NCBI GenBank assembly: GCA_013365325.1
Contig: JABVXV010000003.1
Span: forward strand, 496,001-560,000
DNA length: 64,000 nt
Source of the DNA: Dipetalonema caudispina
Lineage: Eukaryota; Nematoda; Chromadorea; Rhabditida; Onchocercidae
Direction of reading: 5' to 3'
The stretch's first letter is position 1; each line of letters begins with the position of its first letter. The notes beneath the pieces were generated by a model. That model was not told the origin of the DNA. It saw only the letters and a program-made list of their open reading frames with translations, and did no database searches. A program made the position numbers and the translations under genes. Positions 12,271 to 22,034 of this stretch are shown here, in pieces.

Positions 12271-13508
12271 TCTGTCTACCATTTATTCGTTCGTACATCT
12301 GCCCAACAAATGCTTTCAAGAAAGAGCAAACCAAGCGAAAATATAGAGTTCGAGAAAGAAGGGCGAGAAATGGGAGGGTGAGACGAAAGCACAAGACGAT
12401 GCTGCTACTATCACTGCCACAGCTGTTGCTGCGTCAAGCGCCAGCGACTAGCGGCTGTTGCAGCGACGAATTTAATGAATCGATACAACGACAAATGCCC
12501 GCGACGATGATGACGATGACACGACCTAATACGCTGAGGAGTGCAATCTGTACTAATGCCAGCTGTCGTACGGTACATTCGTCTTGTCGCTGCGTCCTGT
12601 CTATCTCGTTGCTAGTACATTCTGTTTTTCTCCTATGAGGTCAAACTTCACGGACTCAAATGCTCACAATCTTTCTGATTAAGCCATTTCTGCTTTTCTA
12701 AGCATGTTACTAGACAAGACAAATTTTCGGATTTAATGAGTCCAGAGTTTTTATTGGTTTAAATTTGAATTCCTTTCTCCTTCTTAACGTCAAAGAATTA
12801 TTCTTAGAGCAGCGATATACAACATTAGTTAGATGGGAATTGAAATTATGGCCTCAAGCATAAACAGTGAAATTAAAACAACTAAAAACTAACCACGAAG
12901 TAATAACAAGAAGGTGCAGATGCATTAAAAACTAAAAGCCCCAAAGAACTCGGCATTAACTCAATAATTATTCCTTATAATAAATTAGGTACTGCTGAAA
13001 CCTCCTGTCATTTAAATTTGCTCTCTCATATTGAGATTTACTTTTATCAACTTCTCTTCAAATTCGAAAGTAAATTCGGGATGAAAAATGAAGACCCTCG
13101 CAAAACCTTCTTTAAAAGGATTACTTGCCGTTTAACGTAAAACTTGAAAATCTGATATCTGAATAAACATGAGCTTTAAAAATTCGGTATCTGAATAATC
13201 CTTAATTCATCGGAATTAATTATGTGCAGATCCAAACATTGAATATAAATTTATTATATCAACTCCAGCTTCATCTGTATATAATAAAAATATAGAGAAA
13301 AAACAATTTGTAAACTCTTATTTCTAAAAATCTATATATGGGAAATAGCTGAGGTCACAAAACATTTAAATTAAAGAAACTGCTGATTTGGAAAGACTTG
13401 CATATCATGCTATACAATATATTTGAACTTCTAGTCAAGCACAATTCAGGCATTTAATAATGCTTACATTCAAGAATAAGACAACGAAATATTAAAAGCA
13501 TAGTCGAG

Positions 13509-13568
13509 AAAATGCCATATACAGCAAACTGATAATTTAACTTTATCAGTTTGCTATATATGGCATTT
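13509..13568. repeat. Near-perfect 25-bp hairpin
   Basis: Arms 13509-13533 and 13544-13568 are reverse complements with one mismatch (a G-U wobble in RNA), around a loop of about 10 nt. A run of more than ten T follows directly on the plus strand. It sits in the 3' flank of the MCPH1-like gene. It could be a small MITE remnant, a small-RNA precursor or a transcript-end structure. Confidence 0.8.
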
Positions 13569-13884
13569 TTTTTTTTCAAAATTACTGTTAAGACTATAAT
13601 TTCCGAGATTTTCGGACTTTCAGATTTCGTAACTAAAAACGATAAGATCACACAATAGAGCACAAGGTTTTCACTACTCGTCATAATAAAAAATTGATTT
13701 TACATTCGCATATTGAATCTGCAAAAAAATAAGCTACGAATAAATTTTTTGATTTCAAAAAATCTTGGAGGAGAAAACTGAACATTAGCAACCCCATACC
13801 ATAACACTCGTAGTCAAATTTATCATTGATGAGAGACCTTTCCCGAAATTGCGACCTTCATATATTTCAGAAAATGTCAATAAG

Positions 13885-16800
13885 TTATTTGAAAGTACCT
13901 AATAACGATTTTTCTGTAATACATGTTGCCCGCGCATCAGTGTCCTTCCTGAGTTGCACGAATGTTCCCCATTCGGATTGAGGTGCGACAAATATAACAG
14001 CTCGACTCAACGACTCTGTTGTCTAAAACTTCGTTAATTTCGAAATTCTCTCTCATGTTTCTAAACAGAAAGAAGCAATCATTTATAGACGAAATAAGTT
14101 CGACTAACTTTTCCATGACAACATTTAATAAGATGCGAAAGATGTTTCGCTTCAGGTTCACATTTGGAAGAAATATAGAATGGTCCTAATGTAGAGAACA
14201 AACGAGTCATGTGACCACTAAGCCATGCTTTGTGAGCAGTTCTCCACCGTGGAACAAAGAAATCACTTCCTTTTAACCAGCCACCAACTTCCAGCGAGCG
14301 GTAAGCCTAGAAATAGAGTACGAGGACTGAAAGATTTGAAACTACACAGCTTCTTGCTCAAGAATCAGTGAGGTTTTTGCAATAAGAAAAAAAAAGGTGG
14401 AAAAAGACAAAAATGAGAAACTGGAAGGTGATCTAAACTCGATTTTCAGTGAACTAAATATTTCTATAAACTACCAATGTAATACGAAATCTAGGAGTTT
14501 GGCTGAAAACTAACTTATGACATTGGCTAGCTCAATGTCCCTACCAAATGTCAAATTATAAAAATGATACCCATTCAATTGTGAGAATTGGTATGCCCTT
14601 GACTAAGGCTCGCATAACATTAACTGTGCGCACCCCCTCTTGATCACTCACCACATAACGAGTACGCTCGTCAACAGTGCTTGCAATTTTTAGCACACCC
14701 AATTTTTTAGTTATTGCAAAAACTGTCTCTCTCTCGCTACAATAAAAACCTGTATTTTAAAAATTATTTGGATTTGAGAAGAAAGAAAATAAAAAAAAGG
14801 GGAAAAAATCTAAAAAGTTTAAAAATCATGAACTTACATCTTACTGATTCCTGAAAGTATAATATTACCAGTTTTAACTCTTTTTCTTGCAATCTTCTTC
14901 TTTTTCACAAATTCATTCGAACTCGGAACATTTTGCAATTCATTTAAGACTGACGAACGAGTCCGTACCACCACCGGTCGCGCTTTCGAAATCTTTTCTA
15001 AATTTACAATTTGAAGGCATAATTTTTAATCAAAATCCAATTTAAATCTTCAAACGTACAGGATATGAACTAAAAATCAGTGAAAGGAACACTCTTCAGA
15101 AAGAATGAGTAACATATATTCCATTTCAATCTGTTATTCTTCGATGATATTCAAAATCAAAAATATAAACTATATTAGAAGAAAGAAAACGAGAGCGCAC
15201 TTTTTGCCGAAAGCTTTTGGTCATCTGAAAGCATTCCAGAGAAGTCCGGGTCCATCATTTTTCTATACATGCACACCATTTTCTCCGTATTTAACTGTGC
15301 AGCATGTTCTGCTCTTACTGAACGATATCGTCTTTGCAAATACTACAATGTGAACTAAGTAGATTACTAGACATATTGAAGAATTTTCTTGCTTTTTATT
15401 CAATGTTGTGTTTGTAAACCTCTGAGCACTGCACGGTATCATCAAGAACGAGTTTTACTGAAAGTGATACTTTTCAACGAACAGCAATGGCATAAATACA
15501 CATCGTAAAAACACCTTCCAATTTCGGTGCATGACGAATTGTGATTCACAACAAAAATGATTCCCCATCGTAAGTTTTTGAAAAACTAAATTTAAATACA
15601 AAATTTTTATAAGGTACTTCTAGAAATTTAAAATTTACATTAGCTTAAAACACTCACTCTGTGAAAACGAGTTGGTGTGTACTCTGCTAACTGTTCAGAA
15701 TTAATTGTTGGCCTACCGCGCCTTTTAACTGGCTCACTTTGTGTAATCTCCACCAAATTTGCCTGCAGTAAAGCATTTATTAATAGCAAAGTTATATAAA
15801 AGTTTATTTTTGAGCAGTAAGCAATAAAATTCCGATAAAAGTTAAATTCAATTTTAACAAACAGATTTCGTCGAAATTGAGCTCTCTGTAATAGGAGTTC
15901 TAAACTGCTGCTCAGATTTCCTACAAAACATCGATACTCGCGATATTGTATGCCTTCTTTGCTTTCTATTGACTCGACAATGACCTTGAATGTGAAGAGG
16001 AAATTTAAGATAAATTTAAACGATTACAGTTCACGTCATGTGTTTTTAAAGCTTACGTACAACCAAAACGGAATCTTTTGCTAAAATTTGCTAACATAAT
16101 CATGGATATATCAGTCGAAAATCTTCTGTTTGGAAATGAAATCTGGTTGGAAAGGGAGAATTTCTACCTTAACAGACTTTTCTCCGCTAATTTTTAATGT
16201 TTACTTCTGCTCAACTGGTCTATCTCGCTTTACTTAAATTTTGATTATGAAATAATGTGGTGTGAAATTGAACCACAAACTTGAACTGATTTTCTTAGAG
16301 CATTTTCACTTGTATGACCAAATGGAGGATGACCAAGGTCATGTGTGAGTGTGCTATGCATTCAGTAATATCATCATCTAAACCGAGTTTACGTGCAATA
16401 AATCTTGCAATTTCTGCAGCTTCAAAACTATAAGTGAGTCGCGTGCGATAATATTCGTTCTCATAATTATGCAAACTCGTGTTTTGCACCTAATTTCCTA
16501 ACCGCATTAGTGCGTATAATCTCTGTCAAGCTAAAATGAAGTTGCTAGGCTATCCCCATGTTGTATACTTCAGTAGACACTAAAATGAAGTTGCTAGGCT
16601 ATCCCCATGTTGTATACTTCAGTAGATACATTATTCTCAAAATGTTTCAATGACAAAGAAAAGACATCTTCCCATCAACTACATTAGATGTACAACCTCT
16701 AAGTGCTGTCTCCATTGACGATTAACAAATTAAAATGTCTGAAACTGTAACGACTGTAAAAAACTGTAGATTTCAAATTTTTCTCAATAAGAAATTAAAG

Positions 16801-19151
16801 TGCTTTGCTCTTCCCCAACAGTTTCATTCAGCTTCTTGATGTATCATGTATTATGACAAAATGAGCACCAATATACTTACTCAGTTCATTCAGTCTTTTT
16901 CGTACACGATCCACGATTGGTGAAATTATTTCTACAACATCAATATTTTCATCATTTGCAGGAGATGCTGCAATAATCATAGATTGAAATTCTATATGGT
17001 AATTATTTTAAAGATAGGAAGTAGCACCTCTGCTCAGAGACCTGGGATTCTGGAACTCAGCAGCTCACAAACCTTGTTTCTGAGGCTCTCATATATAATT
17101 CATCTCTAATACATAATTTTTCATAAAAGAAGATAAGTTTTTTCCCTCGCCTGTTCACTGTGGAAAGGCAATGCTTCGATTTTTTACACAACTTTTAACT
17201 TTGTTCTTATTCACATGATTTAAGAGGTTTTAGGCTTTATAACTTATGACATCGATCTAAAATATCTACAAAAAATATACTCCATAGCTTGGTAAGCACT
17301 CCTAGATTTTTTGCTACTGTGTTCATTATATATAAATGAACCAAGGAGAGCACAATAAAATGAGAAAATTGATGAAAAGAGAAATTGAATCGCATTGCTT
17401 TGTTCATGATATCAAGTACAATTAAAGGATGTGCCATATAATAACTAAAAATAAGTGCATAAACACGAGTGTAGAAAGGTAAAGGAATGTTTCTTATACA
17501 ACTATAACAGCCTTGAGCTACATTTCAAGACCGATAATTTCAGAAACTTTTATTAATGCACACTATACAATAATGTGAGTCCTAAAAAAAGACGGCTCTA
17601 TAATCCTTGGAACATGCAACAATAATGTTTAAAACGTACTAAGTTTGGAAGCAAGCTGGTCGGAGAGCGTTTCGATCGCGTGTACTATCTGTGACTGGTT
17701 CGGTGAACTGTCACTTGAATTTAAGGCTTTGTCACGACAACTCTAAAGAACGTTTTAATGATATTTATTTATACAAGATTATATCATTTTGGAAATGAAT
17801 CACAGTAAATACAAAAATTGAAATATTATTTATAATTTTTGGGATCAAAACTAAAACTACAAATATGATTTCAGTTAACAGTTGATCGATTTTCAGAGAA
17901 GTTCAGCTATGAACAAACACCCGTTATTAGAACATTTCTTTACTAATTTATAACAATAACTCATACTAGAAATGCTAGGTTTACTATTTCTGATCATTTA
18001 CCGTATTAACTATCCCCATTCGTCCCATAGCCATTAATCGAATGGGAACAGCAAGATCTTTTAGACCGTACAGCAGAAATGGAGCTTCATCAGCTCGAAT
18101 CAGATTTGTAAAACATCTGCAATGGATAAAAATAGTGGAAATGAAGCTTACTACTATTAGGTACAAAAAGTAGAGAAAGAAAATATCACCAAAGAGTTTA
18201 TAAACTACGCTGTACAAATCTAGTGCAAAAAAACATGACTTTGCACAGAAATAGAAAAGAATTAAATGAGTAAAAAATAAATGAATAATATTAAGAATGT
18301 TCTGAAAAAAAATAAAGTGTACTGAAAGAATTGTCCTGACAATAATAACTTACTTAAACACCCAGTGAGGAGAAATTATTAAAATTTTGGTTCCCAAATG
18401 GTGCGCTTTGTCTAGCGTTTCCTGTCGACCATTCCAGAATATTAAATGAGTAATATTTCTTGAAAATCTTAAAGTTTTGAAAACAGTACGTTGATAATTT
18501 GTAAATGGCATAAAAAGCTGGTTGCTTTTCCAAAGAAATTTCTCTAAAAATCATGGCATAACAAAGTCTAGATAGTAACCTTCATGAAAAGCGTACTTTA
18601 CAGAATTTAATTTATTGTTTCATCTATGGGAGTCTACTCTGATCCTTATAATAATTTTTTAAGAGAAGGAAATTTTTTAAAGTAGGTTTTAAAATAAGAC
18701 CAAAGGCATAGTTTCTTAAAAAGTAGTTCCAAGAACATTATGTTATTGTGATAATGAAATGTTGTTATCAATGATATTTCAGCCCCCAAAATAAAACTAT
18801 CATACCGCAAGCTAACATTCGCTCCCAAATCACGTAACATTCGACGAAGAACTGATGTTTTCTCCAATCTTACATCCACAAATGCTCTCACACCTAAAGT
18901 ATTGAATTAACTGATTAGGTCTGTGATTTATCTTAAACTTCCACACAGTAAAAGTGTTGTGAGAAGTAACTACAGGATGTTAACCAATCTGATAATCAGT
19001 TTAGGAGCTAAATTTAAAAGTCCAAAACTGAAAAACCTAATATAAATGATAGGAAATGAATACCTTTCAAAATCTCTGATTTTTTCATATTTTCCATATG
19101 GTCATCTTGGAGAGGGCTTAGGAATCCAAAGGCTTTGAGTTGGGCTTCCAT
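13885..19151 (-). CDS. MCPH1: Microcephalin-like protein with three BRCT domains
   Basis: BRCT protein of the DNA-damage/chromosome-condensation type. Twelve exons: 19064-19151, 18806-18893, 18354-18458, 18002-18116, 17640-17742, 16881-16967, 15863-15984, 15654-15762, 14845-14997, 14571-14749, 14109-14306, 13885-14022. Reading to the TAA at 13885-13887 gives 494 aa. N-terminal BRCT (residues about 30-115): GVRAFVDVRLEK, DLGANVS, NITHLIFWNG, then HWVFK. A basic linker carries an AT-hook-like KRRGRPT (about 250). The C-terminal BRCT pair follows: VFAITKKLGVLKIAST, RYVVSDQEGVRTVNVMRAL, IPILTIEW, SLEVGGWL; then GPFYISSKCEPEAK and AVIFVAPQ. One BRCT at the start and two at the end is the microcephalin layout. 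Uncertain: the exon-8 donor (15654 needed for phase; a better-looking donor lies 4 nt upstream at 15658) and the 3' end, since a further exon near 13800-13840 may replace the last codons. Confidence 0.72.
16250..16545 (-). pseudogene. dgt: Decayed bacterial (Wolbachia-type) dGTP triphosphohydrolase fragment in an MCPH1 intron
   Basis: Read on the minus strand, this stretch encodes broken pieces of the bacterial dGTPase family (HD-domain enzymes splitting dGTP into deoxyguanosine and triphosphate). In order: LDRD and IIRTNAVRKL (the DRDRII..AFRRL block); NYENEYYRTRLTYSFEAAEI; ARFIARKLGLDDDITECIA; and in another frame HDLGHPPFGHTSENALR (motif at 16314-16343). Lesions: a frame break before NYENE; the first metal-ligand His of 'TRLTHS' is Tyr; and an apparent 2-nt insertion just before the HD motif shifts frame. 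The segment lies in the intron between exons 16881-16967 and 15863-15984, on the same strand as the host gene. YYRTRLT and HDLGHPPFGH belong to bacterial dGTPases, not animal SAMHD1. A Wolbachia donor is inferred from the filarial context; no product is expected. Confidence 0.82.
16531..16628. repeat. 49-bp tandem duplication
   Basis: Two nearly identical 49-bp copies, starting at 16531 and 16580, each containing AAGTTGCTAGGCTATCCCC. They abut the 5' side of the dGTPase fossil and may start inside it. Confidence 0.9.
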
Positions 19152-21147
19152 CCATAAATTATGCTCTGCGGAATCCGTTATTTCGGATGACAGGAGGCTT
19201 TAAAGAGTTTCTATTAATTTCGTTGATACTTAGACTACTCCAGCCAATATACTTACTTGCCCTACAAACTAAATAAAAGCAAGTAATACCACGCACACTT
19301 TACTCACTAAACAAACATTTTGGCAAGAACAGCTATTTTAGTCCGGACAAATAAAACAAGCAAACCATTGCGAATTTGAAATGCTCTCAAAAAAGTTAGG
19401 CGTCTCAACATGAAACGGAGAGCTGCTTTTAGCAGACAATATCTTCGCCATTTTTCGAGACATTACTCAAGCTATACCTGAAAATTTTCAAAATTTCATT
19501 TCAATTAGATGTTCTTTATATTCCAGGATATTTTATAATAGCTTTTCCCCAGGATTTTTTAAATTTTCTGAAAATGTCCTAACTTTTAAACAATAGTAGA
19601 GAATAAAATAGTTTTGTAAAGTACCCTTCCATAATATAAAACCAACAAAAACTCTTCTAATTACCAAAGAACAAAAGTAATAAATTCACACTTGCCCCTC
19701 CCGCATTTTCTTCTCAGCAAATTATGGGCGATGACCTGTATTTATAGCACGAAATGAAATTCGTTAGTCTCACACTAGGAATATGTAATGATTAAGGTGT
19801 AGATGAAGTTGTAGTCAATGTGATCTGTTCATTTCTCTCATATAAGAGGACATGTGATAGAATTGGATTTATTTCCTCGCTAAATTCAAGTTATTAACCA
19901 GCAGATCTTATCTGTCCACCAATTTGTGTCATTTTGCGCTCGCTATATAAAATTTTGTTATGGATTGTCTTTTAGATAGTATCGATGATAAACTCTCTAT
20001 CGTGTTTTCCTCAAGTCATGAAAGTTTGATATAGTAATAGGTGTGGACTGTTACTTTAATTGAGTTATAGTAAAACCTTATGGTTATAAGAAACTGCGGT
20101 ATCGGATGTGTAACGATTATATGCCACATCGTTACTGTTGCTCTCTTTGAGGATTCTGTATCATGACATTGGTACAATTCATTGAGAAATGTTTCACGGA
20201 CGTATATGAATTCTGTCTCTCTCAAAACCAGTCGTATATTATTAGCTGGCGATTGATTATCATGATAAAATGGTTTCTATCTATCTACAAATATTGGCAA
20301 TACATTGTGGTATTGGCCGATAAAACATTCTTTTCTCATCTTACTCTCTACTGATTGTCCATACCATCTTGGCATCAGTTTCAGTATATCCCTGCTAATA
20401 CTATACTTATATCCGGAGATTATATAGCAGCGGGATTCTTCCTCTCACAAGCGGATTAATACCAGCTGTGCCATATGAAACAGATTGATATTTGTTGAAT
20501 TATTTACTGTGATTGGGCATCATATGCTTGTTACTAGCGCCTATCTATTTTAAGATTTAGCATTTCAGATCATCCGGCTGGTTGGTAATACTAATTCTGC
20601 GTGATATTCGCAGAAGTTGAAGTCATTAATGATTTAATTCCGGATAATATTTCCATTCTAAAAATTCAGCAATAGCGAGAAATAACTCTAAACTTGGGAA
20701 GCGCAGTTTTCTATCCTTCCAATTAATCATTGTTGAGATTAAGCAACCATTAAAGTAGTTAAATCCATCCCGCTAAGATAAGAACTAGGAAATGGTTGAA
20801 GTAGACATTCACATCTAATTGAAGCTATACTTTATCCCATTACGACTGATAATGTCATTCATATAGTTTATGGTCAGCATCTCATCATATTTTGTTTTGA
20901 TGGATAATAAAGGGCCAAATAACATACAGTTTTCAATATAACCTATTAATGGTCAAGTTTTGTACATATTCAAGTGGTCTTTAGTAAGAAGGAATGATTA
21001 GGAAAAAAAGTCCATTTAAATCCTTCGTATTTGAGGTGATGACATTCTCTTTTTTTGACATTTTGTTAAACTGATAATTACTCACGCATGTTATTCTGAT
21101 TGTATCAAAACGTTTGTAAAGAATTGTTTGTATTTATTTTAAGGAGT
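19152..21147. other. Intergenic
   Basis: 5' flank of the MCPH1-like gene; a short spliced-looking leader piece is possible near 19257-19262. I see no coding exons, RNA genes or repeats of note. Confidence 0.5.
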
Positions 21148-22034
21148 ATGGTATTGTTTATTGTTCTATTCGCGATTGCTGCCTTCGTTCAAATTCTGTT
21201 AAGTTTTTTTTTTTGATTTCTGTGGAATTATAGATTTGATAATTATCGAATAACAAATTTGGTTGTTTAAATTGATGCTGTTATTGTTCAGAAGTTTTTT
21301 AGATATGTTTTACCATATGTTTCCCAGTGTACTAACTTTCTTCAAGGGAAGGATTGAAGTCTGAGCAAGTCTGCTTTCACTAATCCTATCTTCTTGAATT
21401 TTCTTAAGAGGTCTTCAAATCAGACGATACCGGCTATAGTTGTTTTTGCTTCATTTCTCCACCAGTCTCTTCTATTTGTTCGGCTTCTTTTGCAGATGAA
21501 ATTTAATAAAACAAGCTCTTGTTTCGCACCCATTTGATTTCACCCGGAGGATAGAAAAGCAGGAAATAAACTTATAAAATAACTCTATCATTACTGTCAC
21601 GAACTGAAAACGATAACAGACAGAGACAGTATTATGTTCTAAGCTGTTCACCGTTACACATCTGGAAAATAGCAAGAAATAATTTTCAAAAACTGATCAT
21701 GAAATATATTTTTTGTAATATTATCTTCACTCCACCTTACTTCACTCTTTAATTTCAAATTTTAGCTGATATACTTCTCTCTTTCTCTAAGGTGAGGCCA
21801 TTTTAGATTGCACACACCTGTCCTGGTGGCAAATCAATATGTCCGGACACGGCAACTTGTTGTCTAATTGGTGTTGGCATTTATGGTTGTTGCCCGATGA
21901 TGGATGCAGTTTGCTGCGACGATCATACTCATTGCTGTCCTCCTGCGACGCAGTGTGATATGGTACACAGACAGTGTCTGCGGGTACTAAATTTTCACTT
22001 ACCGTTCAGGTTTTATAGGTCCGAGGGTTTTTAA
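21148..22034 (+). CDS. Granulin-domain protein (one sure exon; signal-peptide exon tentative)
   Basis: Exon 21807-21983 (59 codons, phase 0, TTTTAG acceptor, GGGTACTA donor context) encodes one complete granulin module. From CPGGKSICPDTATCC to HTHCCPPATQCDMVHRQC it has the full 12-cysteine order C-C-CC-CC-CC-CC-C-C with family spacing. Granulins are secreted, disulfide-stapled growth-factor-like modules cut from progranulin. Upstream, the ATG at 21148 opens a frame of 17 codons, MVLFIVLFAIAAFVQIL, that looks like a signal peptide, but joining it to the granulin exon in phase needs a weak donor or an unseen exon. Downstream, the frame either reads on to TAA 22032-22034 or splices at 21984. I found no other full module nearby, so this may be a single-granulin protein or one exon of a longer gene. 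Family certain; gene limits are not. Confidence 0.65.

Larger units (their letters stand above)
11913..13884. promoter_or_regulatory. 5' region of the MADF gene, with GC-richer stretch
   Basis: Upstream flank of the MADF gene and 3' flank of the MCPH1-like gene. A locally GC- and CpG-rich stretch at about 12375-12620 contrasts with the AT-rich surroundings and is the best candidate for the MADF promoter or first non-coding exon. A pentanucleotide run lies at 12222-12270 and a strong hairpin at 13509-13568. The open frame in the GC-rich stretch has no codon or splice support. Confidence 0.4.

Noticed and set aside
12378..12638. 86-codon plus-strand frame
   Set aside because: In the GC-richer promoter block of the MADF gene; no conserved motif and no exon neighbours.
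15760..16000. Continuous open frame linking MCPH1 exon 7 and exon 8 without splicing
   Set aside because: It would need a reading phase that does not match the upstream exon; splicing 15863/15762 keeps phase on both sides.
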